DNA of 12,135 nucleotides from Methanothrix sp. (GCA_028679775.1 JAJRAX010000178.1:1-12135); one strand, 5' to 3'. Positions 1 to 5,808 are shown, counted from the first letter of the stretch. A program made the numbers and translations. The notes: generated by a model from the letters alone, not told the origin.

Positions 1-486
1 AGAGCTGTAGGCGTCACAATCACCGGCGCCTTCGACGATGCCCTGGCCTCGATCTTGGGTGGAATGGTGGTCACCGACAACAGAAATATGCTGCTCATGA
101 AACGGGAGGAGTTCAACTCGCCAGTCATGCTCCTGGTTCCAGAAAAGAAGATCTTCTCGAAGGATACCAATGTCTCCCGTTCCAGGCTCATCGCCCCTGT
201 TGCCGATGTGGTCTACGATCTGGCCATGAATGGCGACTATGCCAGGGCTATGACCATAAACGGGCTGGCCTACTGCGCTGCTTTGGGCCTGCCGGTGGAG
301 CCCATGTTAACAGCCCTGGAGGCTGGCGCTCTTGGTGCGAGCCTATCTGGAACCGGTCCGGCCTACGCCGCAATAATCGATGAAAGTCTCATGGACGGTC
401 TGAAGAGGGCCTGGAGGCCTCTGGGCGGAAAAGTGATAAGAACGAGGTCCAATAATAGGAGCGCATCCAAAGGCCGGGGGATTTGA
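1..486 (+). CDS. aroK: Shikimate kinase, archaeal GHMP type (3' part)
   Basis: This is the C-terminal 161 residues of an archaeal shikimate kinase. The frame is open from base 1, so the start lies upstream of the window. The enzyme phosphorylates shikimate with ATP in the cytoplasm, on the way to chorismate. Archaea use a GHMP-superfamily kinase unrelated to bacterial AroK. The recognisable parts are the segment GVTITGAFDDA at visible residues 4-14, the following GGMVVTDNR, and the glycine-rich GHMP motif GASLSGTGPAYAAI at about 112-125. Archaeal family members are about 280-290 residues, so roughly the N-terminal 120 residues, including the ATP-binding motif, are missing here. The TGA stop shares its last base with the ATG of the chorismate mutase gene, which suggests translational coupling and a joint role in aromatic amino acid synthesis. 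An internal ATG at 64 is not the true start. Confidence 0.9.
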   Translation, partial: RAVGVTITGAFDDALASILGGMVVTDNRNMLLMKREEFNSPVMLLVPEKKIFSKDTNVSRSRLIAPVADVVYDLAMNGDYARAMTINGLAYCAALGLPVEPMLTALEAGALGASLSGTGPAYAAIIDESLMDGLKRAWRPLGGKVIRTRSNNRSASKGRGI

Positions 487-767
487 TGGGTCTACAGGAG
501 CATCGGAGCGAAATTGAGGAGATCGACGAGCAGATTATAAAGCTTATCAATCGCCGCATCAGCATCTCTAAAAAAATTTTTGAGGCAAAGAGGTTGGAGG
601 GCAAGCCGATCAGCGATCCTGAGCGCGAGAAGAGGGTCCTATCACGGGCGACAGACCTAGCGACAGAGCTGAACCTGGATGCTGGGGCGGTGAAAAGCAT
701 CTTTCAGACCCTGATTGCCATGAGCATCAACAAGCAGCAAGAGCTGCAGGGACGAGATCAAGGATAA
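486..767 (+). CDS. aroQ: Chorismate mutase, AroQ type
   Basis: A 93-residue stand-alone chorismate mutase that converts chorismate to prephenate, the branch point to phenylalanine and tyrosine. It aligns by eye with the E. coli P-protein mutase domain. All the active-site positions I can place are kept: R7 (E. coli R11), R24 (R28), K35 (K39), D44 (D48), E48 (E52), S80 (S84) and Q84 (Q88). The fold is expected to be an all-alpha dimer; there is no prephenate dehydratase or regulatory domain. ATG 486 is preferred over the in-frame TTG at 483 because a GGGGG run at 476-480 sits five bases before it. Its start overlaps the shikimate kinase stop by one base, and purE follows after two bases, so the three are almost certainly cotranscribed. 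Confidence 0.93.
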   Translation: MGLQEHRSEIEEIDEQIIKLINRRISISKKIFEAKRLEGKPISDPEREKRVLSRATDLATELNLDAGAVKSIFQTLIAMSINKQQELQGRDQG

Positions 768-769
768 TT

Positions 770-1159
770 ATGGTCGATATTGCTGTAATTTCGGGATCCA
801 AATCCGATCAGGCAATCGTGGACAGGATTACAGAGAGGCTGGCCAAGGGCGGGGCATCCTTTGAGCATAAGGTCCTCTCTGCACACAGAAATCCCCGAGA
901 GCTGGAGGAATACATATCAGAGACTGATGCTCGCGTCTTCATTGGCGTCGCAGGCCTCTCTGCTGCGTTGCCAGGCGTCATCGCCTCGAAAACAGCGCGC
1001 CCTGTAATCGGCGTGCCGGTGAGTGCAAAACTGGGTGGTCTGGATGCACTTTTATCAATTGTGCAAATGCCTCCTGGAGTCCCCGTGGCCTGTGTGGGAA
1101 TCGATAATGGAGACAATGCGGCGTTATTGGCTCTCAGAATTCTCGAATCGGGAAGATAG
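770..1159 (+). CDS. purE: PurE, N5-CAIR mutase / AIR carboxylase family
   Basis: A 129-residue PurE acting at the carboxyaminoimidazole ribonucleotide step of purine synthesis. Visible family motifs are GSKSD (residues 9-13), SAHRNP with the catalytic-region H39-R40, AGLSAALPG (61-69), GVPV followed by [14 protein letters not shown], and a C-terminal [10 protein letters not shown]. It is oddly short: E. coli PurE has 169 residues, and this one ends right after the last core helix. In class I enzymes the 61-69 segment normally reads AGGAAHLPG; here the histidine position is A66, closer to the class II (direct AIR carboxylase) pattern, while the rest resembles class I. Which reaction it performs is therefore uncertain; no purK is seen nearby. 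An AAGGA Shine-Dalgarno at 760-764 supports ATG 770. It is the last gene of the aroK-aroQ-purE run. Confidence 0.9.
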   Translation: MVDIAVISGSKSDQAIVDRITERLAKGGASFEHKVLSAHRNPRELEEYISETDARVFIGVAGLSAALPGVIASKTARPVIGVPVSAKLGGLDALLSIVQMPPGVPVACVGIDNGDNAALLALRILESGR

Positions 1160-1160
1160 C

Positions 1161-1170
1161 TATTTATACA
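1161..1170 (+). promoter_or_regulatory. Probable TATA box for the stress-protein unit
   Basis: The sequence TATTTATACA just after the purE stop resembles an archaeal box A. A start about 25 bases downstream would fall near 1190, leaving a short leader that carries a strong Shine-Dalgarno (AAAGGTGG at 1193-1200, six bases before the ATG). This suggests that uspA has its own promoter although it follows purE closely. This is pattern recognition only. Confidence 0.5.
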
Positions 1171-1206
1171 ATGTCAGTGAGATAAACGCATCAAAGGTGG
1201 GATAGG

Positions 1207-1638
1207 ATGTACAAGCGGATATTGATTGCTACAGATGGCTCAGATAAATCTAAGATAGCCGCTGAGGAGGGCATGGAGCTCGCTAAGGCACTCGGCGCGC
1301 AGGTTATAGCGCTCAACGTAATTAATGAGGTCGTTATTGCCAGTGCCGTAAGACAGCTTGGGGCCGATAGAAAGGATGTCGAATCCAAGTTAGAAAAAGC
1401 CGGCGGAAAAGCAGTTGACGAACTCAAGGCTATGGGAGCCAAGATGGGCGTCAATGTAGATACAATCGTAAGAATTGGAGCACCCGCAAATACAGTCATA
1501 GATACTGCCGGAGCAGAGAAGGCAGACTTGATTGTCATGGGAAGCCATGGCGAGTCCGGTGCCTCTAAACTCTTGATTGGCAGCGTAGTGCAGAAAGTCC
1601 TCTACTGGGCAACGATCCCAGTGCTGGTAGTGAGATGA
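1207..1638 (+). CDS. Universal stress protein, UspA family
   Basis: A 143-residue single-domain Usp protein, expected to be a soluble cytoplasmic dimer with the Rossmann-like Usp fold. The ATP-binding class is indicated by an intact G-2x-G-9x-G-S motif: G112, G115, then G125-S126. The N-terminal strand ends in the typical ATDGS with D10, and the C-terminal strand IPVLVV (residues 137-142) serves as the dimer strand in this family. Usp proteins are linked to stress survival, but their molecular targets are mostly unknown. The start is well supported by AAAGGTGG with a six-base spacer, which closely matches the 16S anti-Shine-Dalgarno. A tiny membrane-peptide gene begins four bases after the stop, so the two probably form a bicistronic unit ended by the hairpin at 1772-1790. 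Confidence 0.93.
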   Translation: MYKRILIATDGSDKSKIAAEEGMELAKALGAQVIALNVINEVVIASAVRQLGADRKDVESKLEKAGGKAVDELKAMGAKMGVNVDTIVRIGAPANTVIDTAGAEKADLIVMGSHGESGASKLLIGSVVQKVLYWATIPVLVVR

Positions 1639-1642
1639 GTTC

Positions 1643-1753
1643 ATGGAAGCTATTGTATTAGGCGAAACCTTAGTTTACACCTCCTTTGCCGTGGTCTTTG
1701 TGCTTGGTGTAGTTCTGGGTTACTTCGTGATCAGCCTCATTGGTTCAAGCTGA
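1643..1753 (+). CDS. Putative 36-residue single-span membrane peptide
   Basis: A short open frame four bases downstream of the Usp stop. It encodes 36 residues beginning MEAIVLGETLVYTSF and ending ISLIGSS. Residues about 10-33 form an uninterrupted hydrophobic stretch (including VVFVLGVVLGYFVISLIG) long enough for one membrane helix. The N-terminus carries E2 and E8, and there are no positive charges outside the helix. A GxxxG-like spacing (G22, G26) could support helix packing. The ribosome-binding site is weak (GTGAG within the end of the Usp gene), so translation may depend on coupling. The transcript would end at the hairpin 19 bases downstream. I do not recognise a named family. That the frame is real is an inference from its position, clean hydrophobic composition and bounded transcription unit. 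Confidence 0.55.
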   Translation: MEAIVLGETLVYTSFAVVFVLGVVLGYFVISLIGSS

Positions 1754-1771
1754 ATTCTGCATTCAGATAAA

Positions 1772-1801
1772 GGCCGGAACAGGTCCGGCCAAATACTTTT
1801 T
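1772..1801. terminator. Hairpin terminator between convergent units
   Basis: GGCCGGA (1772-1778) and TCCGGCC (1784-1790) form a perfect 7-bp GC-rich stem with the 5-base loop ACAGG. It is followed on the + strand by AAATAC and then five T residues at 1797-1801. On the - strand the same stem is followed by TTTATC. It lies exactly between the + strand stress unit (ending 1753) and the - strand metallopeptidase gene (ending 1803), so it may serve both transcripts. Confidence 0.65.
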
Positions 1802-1802
1802 A

Positions 1803-2303
1803 TCAATTTTCTCTCAGGTTCCTCTGCTGCAAGCTCTCGCTAGCCATAAGAAAACCGATAGCCCTTTCCGCCAGCGGATACCTGCGAACCAGTGCCTTGA
1901 ACCTCTTGCCGTGATTTGGCTCAAGCAGATGTGCCAGTTCATGCACAATTACATAATCCTCGACCCACTGGGGGAGAGCTGCCAGGTTGTTGCTTATGCG
2001 AATGGTCCTAGCTAGGCAGTTGCATGATCCGCGCCTGCGTTCCTGGTTGGTCGAATACTGGATGCAGTTCCAGGTAAGACTGCCCTGAAAATATTTTCTA
2101 TTCAGATGATCAGCCCTCTTCTGAAGGTGAAGGTCATCTTTGGGGTAGACCCGTTTTTCCAACCGAGTTTGCAGCTTTTCTATGTGACCGGCAAGCGCAG
2201 CATCTGAGATAGATGCAGGAGCCAGTATCTCCATATTTCCCCCAACCATCCTGGCCTGGATGGTCTTCTTTCGTCGCGCAGACCTCTTGACAATGACCTC
2301 CAT
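1803..2303 (-). CDS. YgjP/WLM-type zinc metallopeptidase (DUF45)
   Basis: A 166-residue protein of the YgjP-like (DUF45, WLM-related) metal-dependent hydrolase family. The zinc site is clear: HELAHLLEPNHGKRF, giving H121, E122, H125 and H131 (HExxH-x5-H), as in the family consensus HELaHlxxxNHsxxF. The N-terminus shows the usual beta-rich start (MEVIVKRSARRKKTIQARM) with a basic patch. Family members are often 220-240 residues, so this is a compact version. Substrate and role are unknown; some annotations call the family UTP pyrophosphatase, without support that I can see here. There is no signal peptide, so it is probably cytoplasmic. A GGGAG Shine-Dalgarno (CTCCC on the + strand at 2313-2317) supports the start. 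It lies downstream of four secreted-protein genes on the same strand, with a possible promoter of its own at 2355-2368. Confidence 0.85.
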   Translation of the reverse strand: MEVIVKRSARRKKTIQARMVGGNMEILAPASISDAALAGHIEKLQTRLEKRVYPKDDLHLQKRADHLNRKYFQGSLTWNCIQYSTNQERRRGSCNCLARTIRISNNLAALPQWVEDYVIVHELAHLLEPNHGKRFKALVRRYPLAERAIGFLMASESLQQRNLREN

Positions 2304-2354
2304 AGCTAAAATCTCCCTGTATTTTTCATGTTCTGTCTGCCGGATATGACCACT

Positions 2355-2368
2355 AACTTTTTAAAGTT
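2355..2368 (-). promoter_or_regulatory. AT-rich palindrome / probable TATA region of the peptidase gene
   Basis: AACTTT and AAAGTT flank a central TT, giving a perfect 6-bp inverted repeat. Read on the - strand it contains CTTTAAAAAG, a plausible TATA box about 55-60 bases before the peptidase ATG. A dyad over a promoter element could be a repressor operator, but low-complexity AT sequence makes chance symmetry easy. Confidence 0.35.
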
Positions 2369-2374
2369 TTTCAT

Positions 2375-2848
2375 TTAGTAGCAGGGCAGCCAGTCCACGC
2401 TGATCTCTCCTGGGCAGCTGTTCGACCAGAGCTGTATAAATTTCTCGATTGAGAACACGCCGGTCAAATCCTCTACACTTCTGCCTATGAGCTGATGGCG
2501 GCCTTTGCTGGACGGCATCGGGTCAAATGACTGCCAGGCGATGTGTGCTGTGCCAATGACATTGGAGTTGATGCTGGCCTCGATGCCGCCTGCCTGCCCG
2601 ATTGCCTTTCCGCTTGCATCATTCGCTGTGGAATTTAAGCTGAGTCCTCTGGTCTTGACATCCGTCTCCATCTCCAGGTGCTCGACATCGGTGTACTCCT
2701 CAATGAGCGATGCTCCCATCTCATAATTCTTGACCGCGAGGACATCTTTCTGGCCGGCGTTGTTCATGGCTTCTTCAAATCCAAGAGGCATCTGCGCCTG
2801 CACTGCCATTATCGTAGACATCATGAAACAAATCAGCTTGCCCATCAT
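2375..2848 (-). CDS. Small secreted protein of unknown function
   Basis: A 157-residue exported protein. Residues 1-19 are a signal peptide (MMGKLICFMMSTIMAVQAQ) with probable cleavage after VQA. The mature part has a polar, probably beta-rich middle and a distinctive C-terminal block: AHIAWQSFDPMPSSKGRH (residues 101-118), then GRSVEDLTGVFSIEKFIQL (122-140). I recall similar KGRH/EDLTGVFSIEKFIQL endings in other uncharacterised Methanothrix and methanogen secreted proteins, so this is probably a family, but no function is known to me. C145 and C156 could form an extracellular disulphide. The start is strongly supported by GAGGTGAT (on the - strand) five bases upstream; the second ATG directly after it is an alternative. 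It is the last of four secreted-protein genes in a row on this strand. Confidence 0.75.
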   Translation of the reverse strand: MMGKLICFMMSTIMAVQAQMPLGFEEAMNNAGQKDVLAVKNYEMGASLIEEYTDVEHLEMETDVKTRGLSLNSTANDASGKAIGQAGGIEASINSNVIGTAHIAWQSFDPMPSSKGRHQLIGRSVEDLTGVFSIEKFIQLWSNSCPGEISVDWLPCY

Positions 2849-2878
2849 CTCATCACCTCGCTTCGATGATTGTCGAAC

Positions 2879-2896
2879 AAAAAAAAATAAATTTTT
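2879..2896 (-). promoter_or_regulatory. T9 tract and TATA-like element between the TPR and small secreted genes
   Basis: On the - strand the 20 bases after the TPR gene stop read AAAAATTTATTTTTTTTTG. The nine-T run (2879-2887) is a plausible archaeal U-tract terminator for the TPR gene. The overlapping ATTTATTT lies about 40-45 bases before the next ATG and could be a TATA box. Both readings are tentative. Confidence 0.4.
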
Positions 2897-2900
2897 CGGC

Positions 2901-3575
2901 TCAATCCATTGTCGTCGTGTCCTGGCTCGGACCAGAGGAGACTTCTTGATTCATGGCTTGCAATGCATTTTCCCGGTTTTTCATGGCGGCCTCATTTGTA
3001 GAATCAATGAGGAGCGCTCTATTGAAGCAATCTAAAGCCAGCTGGTATTTTTCTTGTTCCATGAGGACGACTCCTTTGTTATTCCAAGCAGAGGGGTTCT
3101 GAGGACTGATAATTGTTGCTTTTTCAAAGCATTGCAGAGCGCCTGTAAGCTCGCCTTCGTTGCCCAGTGCCATGCCTTTTCCTATCCATGCATCGACATA
3201 CGATGGATTGCTCTCCAGGATCACATCAAAGAGAACAATGGCCTCGCTATACTTTTTTTGCCCCAAGGATAGAGCTGTTGCCTTCAGGTTTAATGCCTCA
3301 GGATTTGAGGTGTTGATTTCAATCGATTTATCGAAACAGGATATGGCTTCGTCGAAGCGTCCTAAATTGGCGAGAGCCCTTCCCTTGTAATTCCAGAAAA
3401 CGGTGCTGTTGGGCTTCAACTCGATGGCTTTATCATAACTTGCAGCAGCGTTTTCAAAGTCGCCGGTTATGTAGTAGCTATTTGCCTGATCATACCAGAA
3501 CTGCGCAGTCTCTCCCATTGCTGGCAGGATAAGCATCGCCGCCAGTGCTGCTATAATTGTGATAGTGAGTTTCAT
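2901..3575 (-). CDS. Secreted tetratricopeptide-repeat protein
   Basis: A 224-residue exported TPR protein. Residues 1-21 form a signal peptide (MKLTITIIAALAAMLILPAMG). Five consecutive TPR units follow at about 24-57, 58-91, 92-126, 127-160 and 161-194; the third carries one extra residue. Each shows the typical pattern of W/Y/L, G/A and P positions, for example WNYKGRALANLGRFDEAISC and WNNKGVVLMEQEKYQLALDC. The tail (195-224) is polar and disordered-looking (SSGPSQDTTTMD). TPR arrays are protein-interaction scaffolds; outside the membrane this one would probably bind another envelope protein, with its neighbours as candidates. No good Shine-Dalgarno precedes the ATG, and a TATA-like GATATTTACA is centred about 28 bases upstream, so the message may be leaderless. 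It is separated by 46 bases from the upstream Ig-like gene. Confidence 0.88.
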   Translation of the reverse strand: MKLTITIIAALAAMLILPAMGETAQFWYDQANSYYITGDFENAAASYDKAIELKPNSTVFWNYKGRALANLGRFDEAISCFDKSIEINTSNPEALNLKATALSLGQKKYSEAIVLFDVILESNPSYVDAWIGKGMALGNEGELTGALQCFEKATIISPQNPSAWNNKGVVLMEQEKYQLALDCFNRALLIDSTNEAAMKNRENALQAMNQEVSSGPSQDTTTMD

Positions 3576-3597
3576 GGGTGGCTCTCTTTTACATAGG

Positions 3598-3607
3598 TGT
3601 AAATATC
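3598..3607 (-). promoter_or_regulatory. Possible TATA box of the TPR gene
   Basis: GATATTTACA on the - strand lies about 28 bases before the TPR start codon, the distance expected between box A and the transcription start. Together with the missing Shine-Dalgarno this would fit a leaderless transcript. It is a weak single-motif call; readthrough from the upstream gene is equally possible. Confidence 0.3.
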
Positions 3608-3621
3608 TCTACCCCTTCGAT

Positions 3622-4557
3622 TCAAAGTTCATCATGCCCTTTGGATGTGTTCTCTTCGCTGCTGTTCGTCTTCTTGACCTTGGCCAGTCGAGCTTTAGTA
3701 GCTTTGATGGACCCGGCGAGGCTCGATGAGGTCACCTCTTGCTCGCTCTTGCAGTCAACACATTCCTCCTTGGAGGCATAGGCTAGACCACCTTCGGTAT
3801 CTATGTTCATGGAGAGAGATGCGTTATCGGAGTAGTTGTAGACCAGCTCGACCGGCCTGCTCAATGGTGACAGGGAGATGAAGACCAGGCCCGATCTGAT
3901 TGTGGCATTCGGCTCAAGCGCTGTAGCCCGCATTCCCATCTTTCTTGAGCTGTCGTATTCCAGGCTCTCGTACTTCCAGCCCCACTGATCCTTCAATGTA
4001 AAGTTATGGGCATCAAGGTCCAGACTCGTTGAGTTGTTGTTTGTAACTGCCACATCCAATTCAACTGTCTTTTTATTCGAATTTGTGCTGGAGCGAAGCA
4101 TTCCATAATAAATAAGCTTCACAAACTCGTTGCTGGTGTTGACCAGCTCTGGAAAACGTTGGGAGAACTGCTCTCCGCCAGCCTTGTCCCTGGAGAGATC
4201 CACAGTCAGGCTTTTGGCAATGGTCTCCTTTGGGACGACGAAGCCGATCAGCCGGCGGCCGTTCTGCAGCTCTTTAATGTAATCCGAGCTTGTCTTATAC
4301 CTCCGGTCGTTTCCATCTGTGAGGCTGTAGTCAGCGAGAATGGCTGCCTTATCGCTTTCATTTATCCTGGTCAGACAGGCATCTACCACCAGAACGGAAT
4401 ATGAGTCGGAATGACTGTACCCGCCAAACCCTGGGTCCTTGAAGGTGCCAAAGACCGTGCAGTTGATGACACCGTTGCTGGATTGCAGAGGATATCCTGA
4501 AGCATTTGCCAGCAGGAGGAACAGGAATAACAGCAGCGTTAAAGCCGGCCATCTCAT
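3622..4557 (-). CDS. Secreted sequon-rich protein with two DUF4352-like Ig domains (paralogue 1)
   Basis: A 311-residue exported protein with a leucine-rich signal peptide (residues 1-20). Two Ig-like modules resembling DUF4352 can be seen. The first (about 30-120) centres on DYSLTDGNDRRY followed by LIGFVVP. The second (about 145-252) has LDVAVTNNN, then HNFTLKDQWGWKY, then LVFISLSPLSRPVELVYNY. After these come a CVDC pair (267-270) and a tail with a short basic amphipathic helix (SIKATKARLAKVKK, 283-296). About a dozen N-x-S/T sequons suggest surface glycosylation. The protein upstream is a clear paralogue with the same order of parts. There is no C-terminal membrane anchor. An AGGAGGT lies ten bases before the ATG, and only 31 bases separate it from the upstream paralogue, so they are probably cotranscribed. 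Function is unknown; a structural or ligand-binding envelope role is inferred. Confidence 0.8.
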   Translation of the reverse strand: MRWPALTLLLFLFLLLANASGYPLQSSNGVINCTVFGTFKDPGFGGYSHSDSYSVLVVDACLTRINESDKAAILADYSLTDGNDRRYKTSSDYIKELQNGRRLIGFVVPKETIAKSLTVDLSRDKAGGEQFSQRFPELVNTSNEFVKLIYYGMLRSSTNSNKKTVELDVAVTNNNSTSLDLDAHNFTLKDQWGWKYESLEYDSSRKMGMRATALEPNATIRSGLVFISLSPLSRPVELVYNYSDNASLSMNIDTEGGLAYASKEECVDCKSEQEVTSSSLAGSIKATKARLAKVKKTNSSEENTSKGHDEL

Positions 4558-4588
4558 CTATTGCATACCTCCTATATTTAGTCCATTC

Positions 4589-5614
4589 TCAGGCGGATGC
4601 GCTCGACGAGTTGTTCAGAGTGCTGCTTGGCGCGCCGGCAGTCTCGTTTGTATCCGGCGTCTTGCTGTCTAAATCTTCTCTTGTGGCTGCAAGCTTCGCT
4701 TTGCTGGCAGCTACTTTTTCCTTGATAGAGTTGATCTTGCTGGTAGTGTTCTCATTTTTAGCTACATCTGTCGTCTGGGCCGCATCGGTCTGGTTCGTGG
4801 AGGACTCGGCCTGAACTGATGCGGTCTCTTGCGTTACAGCAGTAGATGAGGCTGCGACTGGAGTGGTGCCTGTCTTGGATGCAGTTCCGTAGACGACCTC
4901 GTCGCTAAGCTGCACATAATCCCGCTCAAACTCTATGACCAATTGGTTGGGTGTTCCGTAGTCATAGGCTAATGCGGCTGGCCTGCTGGCTGGCGAGATC
5001 CCTGTGAACCCAATGAGAACCCGGTCTGATGTGGCATTATTGGGACTGACGATCTCGGCATCAAATCCAAGGGTGGGCTGATAGGGCCATCCCCACTGGT
5101 CGAGGAGAGTAAAGTTCTCAGGGCTCACTAGCAGGTCTTTTGTGCCGTTGTTCTGGACCCTGACCTGAACAACTATTGCTTGCTCGTCGGAGTTGGCAGA
5201 ACTGTCCACAATTCCGTAGTATCTTAAGATCAGCCGGTCGTTGCTTGCTTTGGGTGTGGCCCACCAGTTGATGTAAATTGGGGCTTCGCCATCAGGCGTC
5301 ACATTCATGAGCTTGAATAAGCTATCCATCTCTGTGAGGAAGTAGACAGTCTGTTTTCCGGAAGAGAGTGTCTTGTACAGGCCTGCAGGGTAGATCACAT
5401 CGTTTTGATCCATCAGTTGATATGTGGCATTCTCGGCTCCGATCAGCCCGACATCTACCTTCAAGATCTCCTGTGTTGAATTCTCATCATCTACGGGCAT
5501 CTTGGTTGATCCAAAAAGCACTACAGTTGCATTTGTATCGCTTCCTTGCAGCAATGCGGCTTTTGCCGTGCCGATGGCCAAAGCCAGCAGAAGGGCCATA
5601 ACAATTATTCTCAT
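4589..5614 (-). CDS. Secreted sequon-rich protein with two DUF4352-like Ig domains (paralogue 2)
   Basis: A 341-residue exported protein, first gene of the - strand envelope cluster. The start is ATG 5614, not the frame-open ATG at 5710: the first gives a textbook signal peptide (MRIIVMALLLALAIGTAKA) and has GGGGGT just upstream, while the extra 32 residues cover the promoter. Ig-like module 1 is about 28-115, with NATYQLMDQNDVIYPAGLYK. Module 2 is about 130-232, with VQVRVQNNG, NFTLLDQWGWPY (167-178) and LIGFTGISPASRPAALAYDY. Residues about 243-341 are a Thr/Ser/Ala/Gln-rich, probably disordered tail containing a helical stretch (SIKEKVAASKAKLAATRE, 296-313) that matches the tail helix of paralogue 1. 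About a dozen N-x-S/T sequons are present. There is no transmembrane anchor after the signal. Function is unknown; a surface glycoprotein is inferred. Confidence 0.8.
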   Translation of the reverse strand: MRIIVMALLLALAIGTAKAALLQGSDTNATVVLFGSTKMPVDDENSTQEILKVDVGLIGAENATYQLMDQNDVIYPAGLYKTLSSGKQTVYFLTEMDSLFKLMNVTPDGEAPIYINWWATPKASNDRLILRYYGIVDSSANSDEQAIVVQVRVQNNGTKDLLVSPENFTLLDQWGWPYQPTLGFDAEIVSPNNATSDRVLIGFTGISPASRPAALAYDYGTPNQLVIEFERDYVQLSDEVVYGTASKTGTTPVAASSTAVTQETASVQAESSTNQTDAAQTTDVAKNENTTSKINSIKEKVAASKAKLAATREDLDSKTPDTNETAGAPSSTLNNSSSASA

Positions 5615-5640
5615 CTGATACCCCCATAATCTTGTCTGTT

Positions 5641-5653
5641 GTTTTTTATACTC
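5641..5653 (-). promoter_or_regulatory. Strong TATA box for the envelope-protein cluster
   Basis: On the - strand the sequence reads GAGTATAAAAAAC, a good archaeal box A. It is centred about 34 bases before the ATG at 5614, putting the transcription start near 5620-5625, close to the GGGGGT Shine-Dalgarno (+ strand ACCCCC at 5619-5625). It is the best promoter-like element in the window and probably drives the cluster 5614 to 2375. Confidence 0.55.
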
Positions 5654-5764
5654 TAATATCTGATAGCTAATTAATACTGTTGATTGCGTTCGCCATTCAA
5701 TTATATACATTTTTTCCAGGAATCATCTTTTTCATATGCGTCGATGGTCGAGCCAGGCTGGGAA

Positions 5765-5774
5765 ACCTATATCT
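5765..5774 (+). promoter_or_regulatory. Possible TATA box for metG
   Basis: ACCTATATCT is centred about 25 bases before position 5795, which would place the transcription start just before the Shine-Dalgarno AAAGGTG (5796-5802). It is a weak match but the only reasonable candidate close to the start. Confidence 0.3.
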
Positions 5775-5808
5775 GCCTGTTACATCATAGGCGAGAAAGG
5801 TGTTCTCA

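Larger units (their letters stand above)
5615..5808. other. Divergent intergenic region
   Basis: The largest gene-free stretch in the window (194 bases) separates the leftward envelope cluster from the rightward metG unit. It holds the leftward TATA box at 5641-5653, an AT-rich block to about 5735, a weak rightward TATA candidate (ACCTATATCT around 5765-5774), and the metG Shine-Dalgarno in a small hairpin loop at 5793-5807. I see no RNA gene or convincing small ORF in it. Confidence 0.6.

Noticed and set aside
389..700. A 103-codon antisense frame opposite the shikimate kinase and chorismate mutase junction
   Set aside because: It is a shadow of two genes with conserved active-site residues, with no start signal or family resemblance.
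1740..2015. A 91-codon + strand frame between the stress unit and the peptidase
   Set aside because: It runs through the hairpin terminator and lies antisense to the HELAH-containing peptidase gene; the composition looks non-coding.
3622..3633. The Ig-like paralogue 1 ends in the residues HDEL
   Set aside because: HDEL is an endoplasmic-reticulum retrieval signal in eukaryotes; an archaeon has no such compartment, so this is taken as coincidence.
5615..5710. A 32-codon upstream extension of Ig-like paralogue 2 (ATG at 5710)
   Set aside because: The extension would cover the TATA box and Shine-Dalgarno and would bury the signal peptide inside the protein.
5800..5808. GTG 5800 as the metG start
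   Set aside because: It lies inside the AAAGGTG Shine-Dalgarno; TTG 5809 has correct spacing and gives the N-terminus typical of archaeal MetRS.
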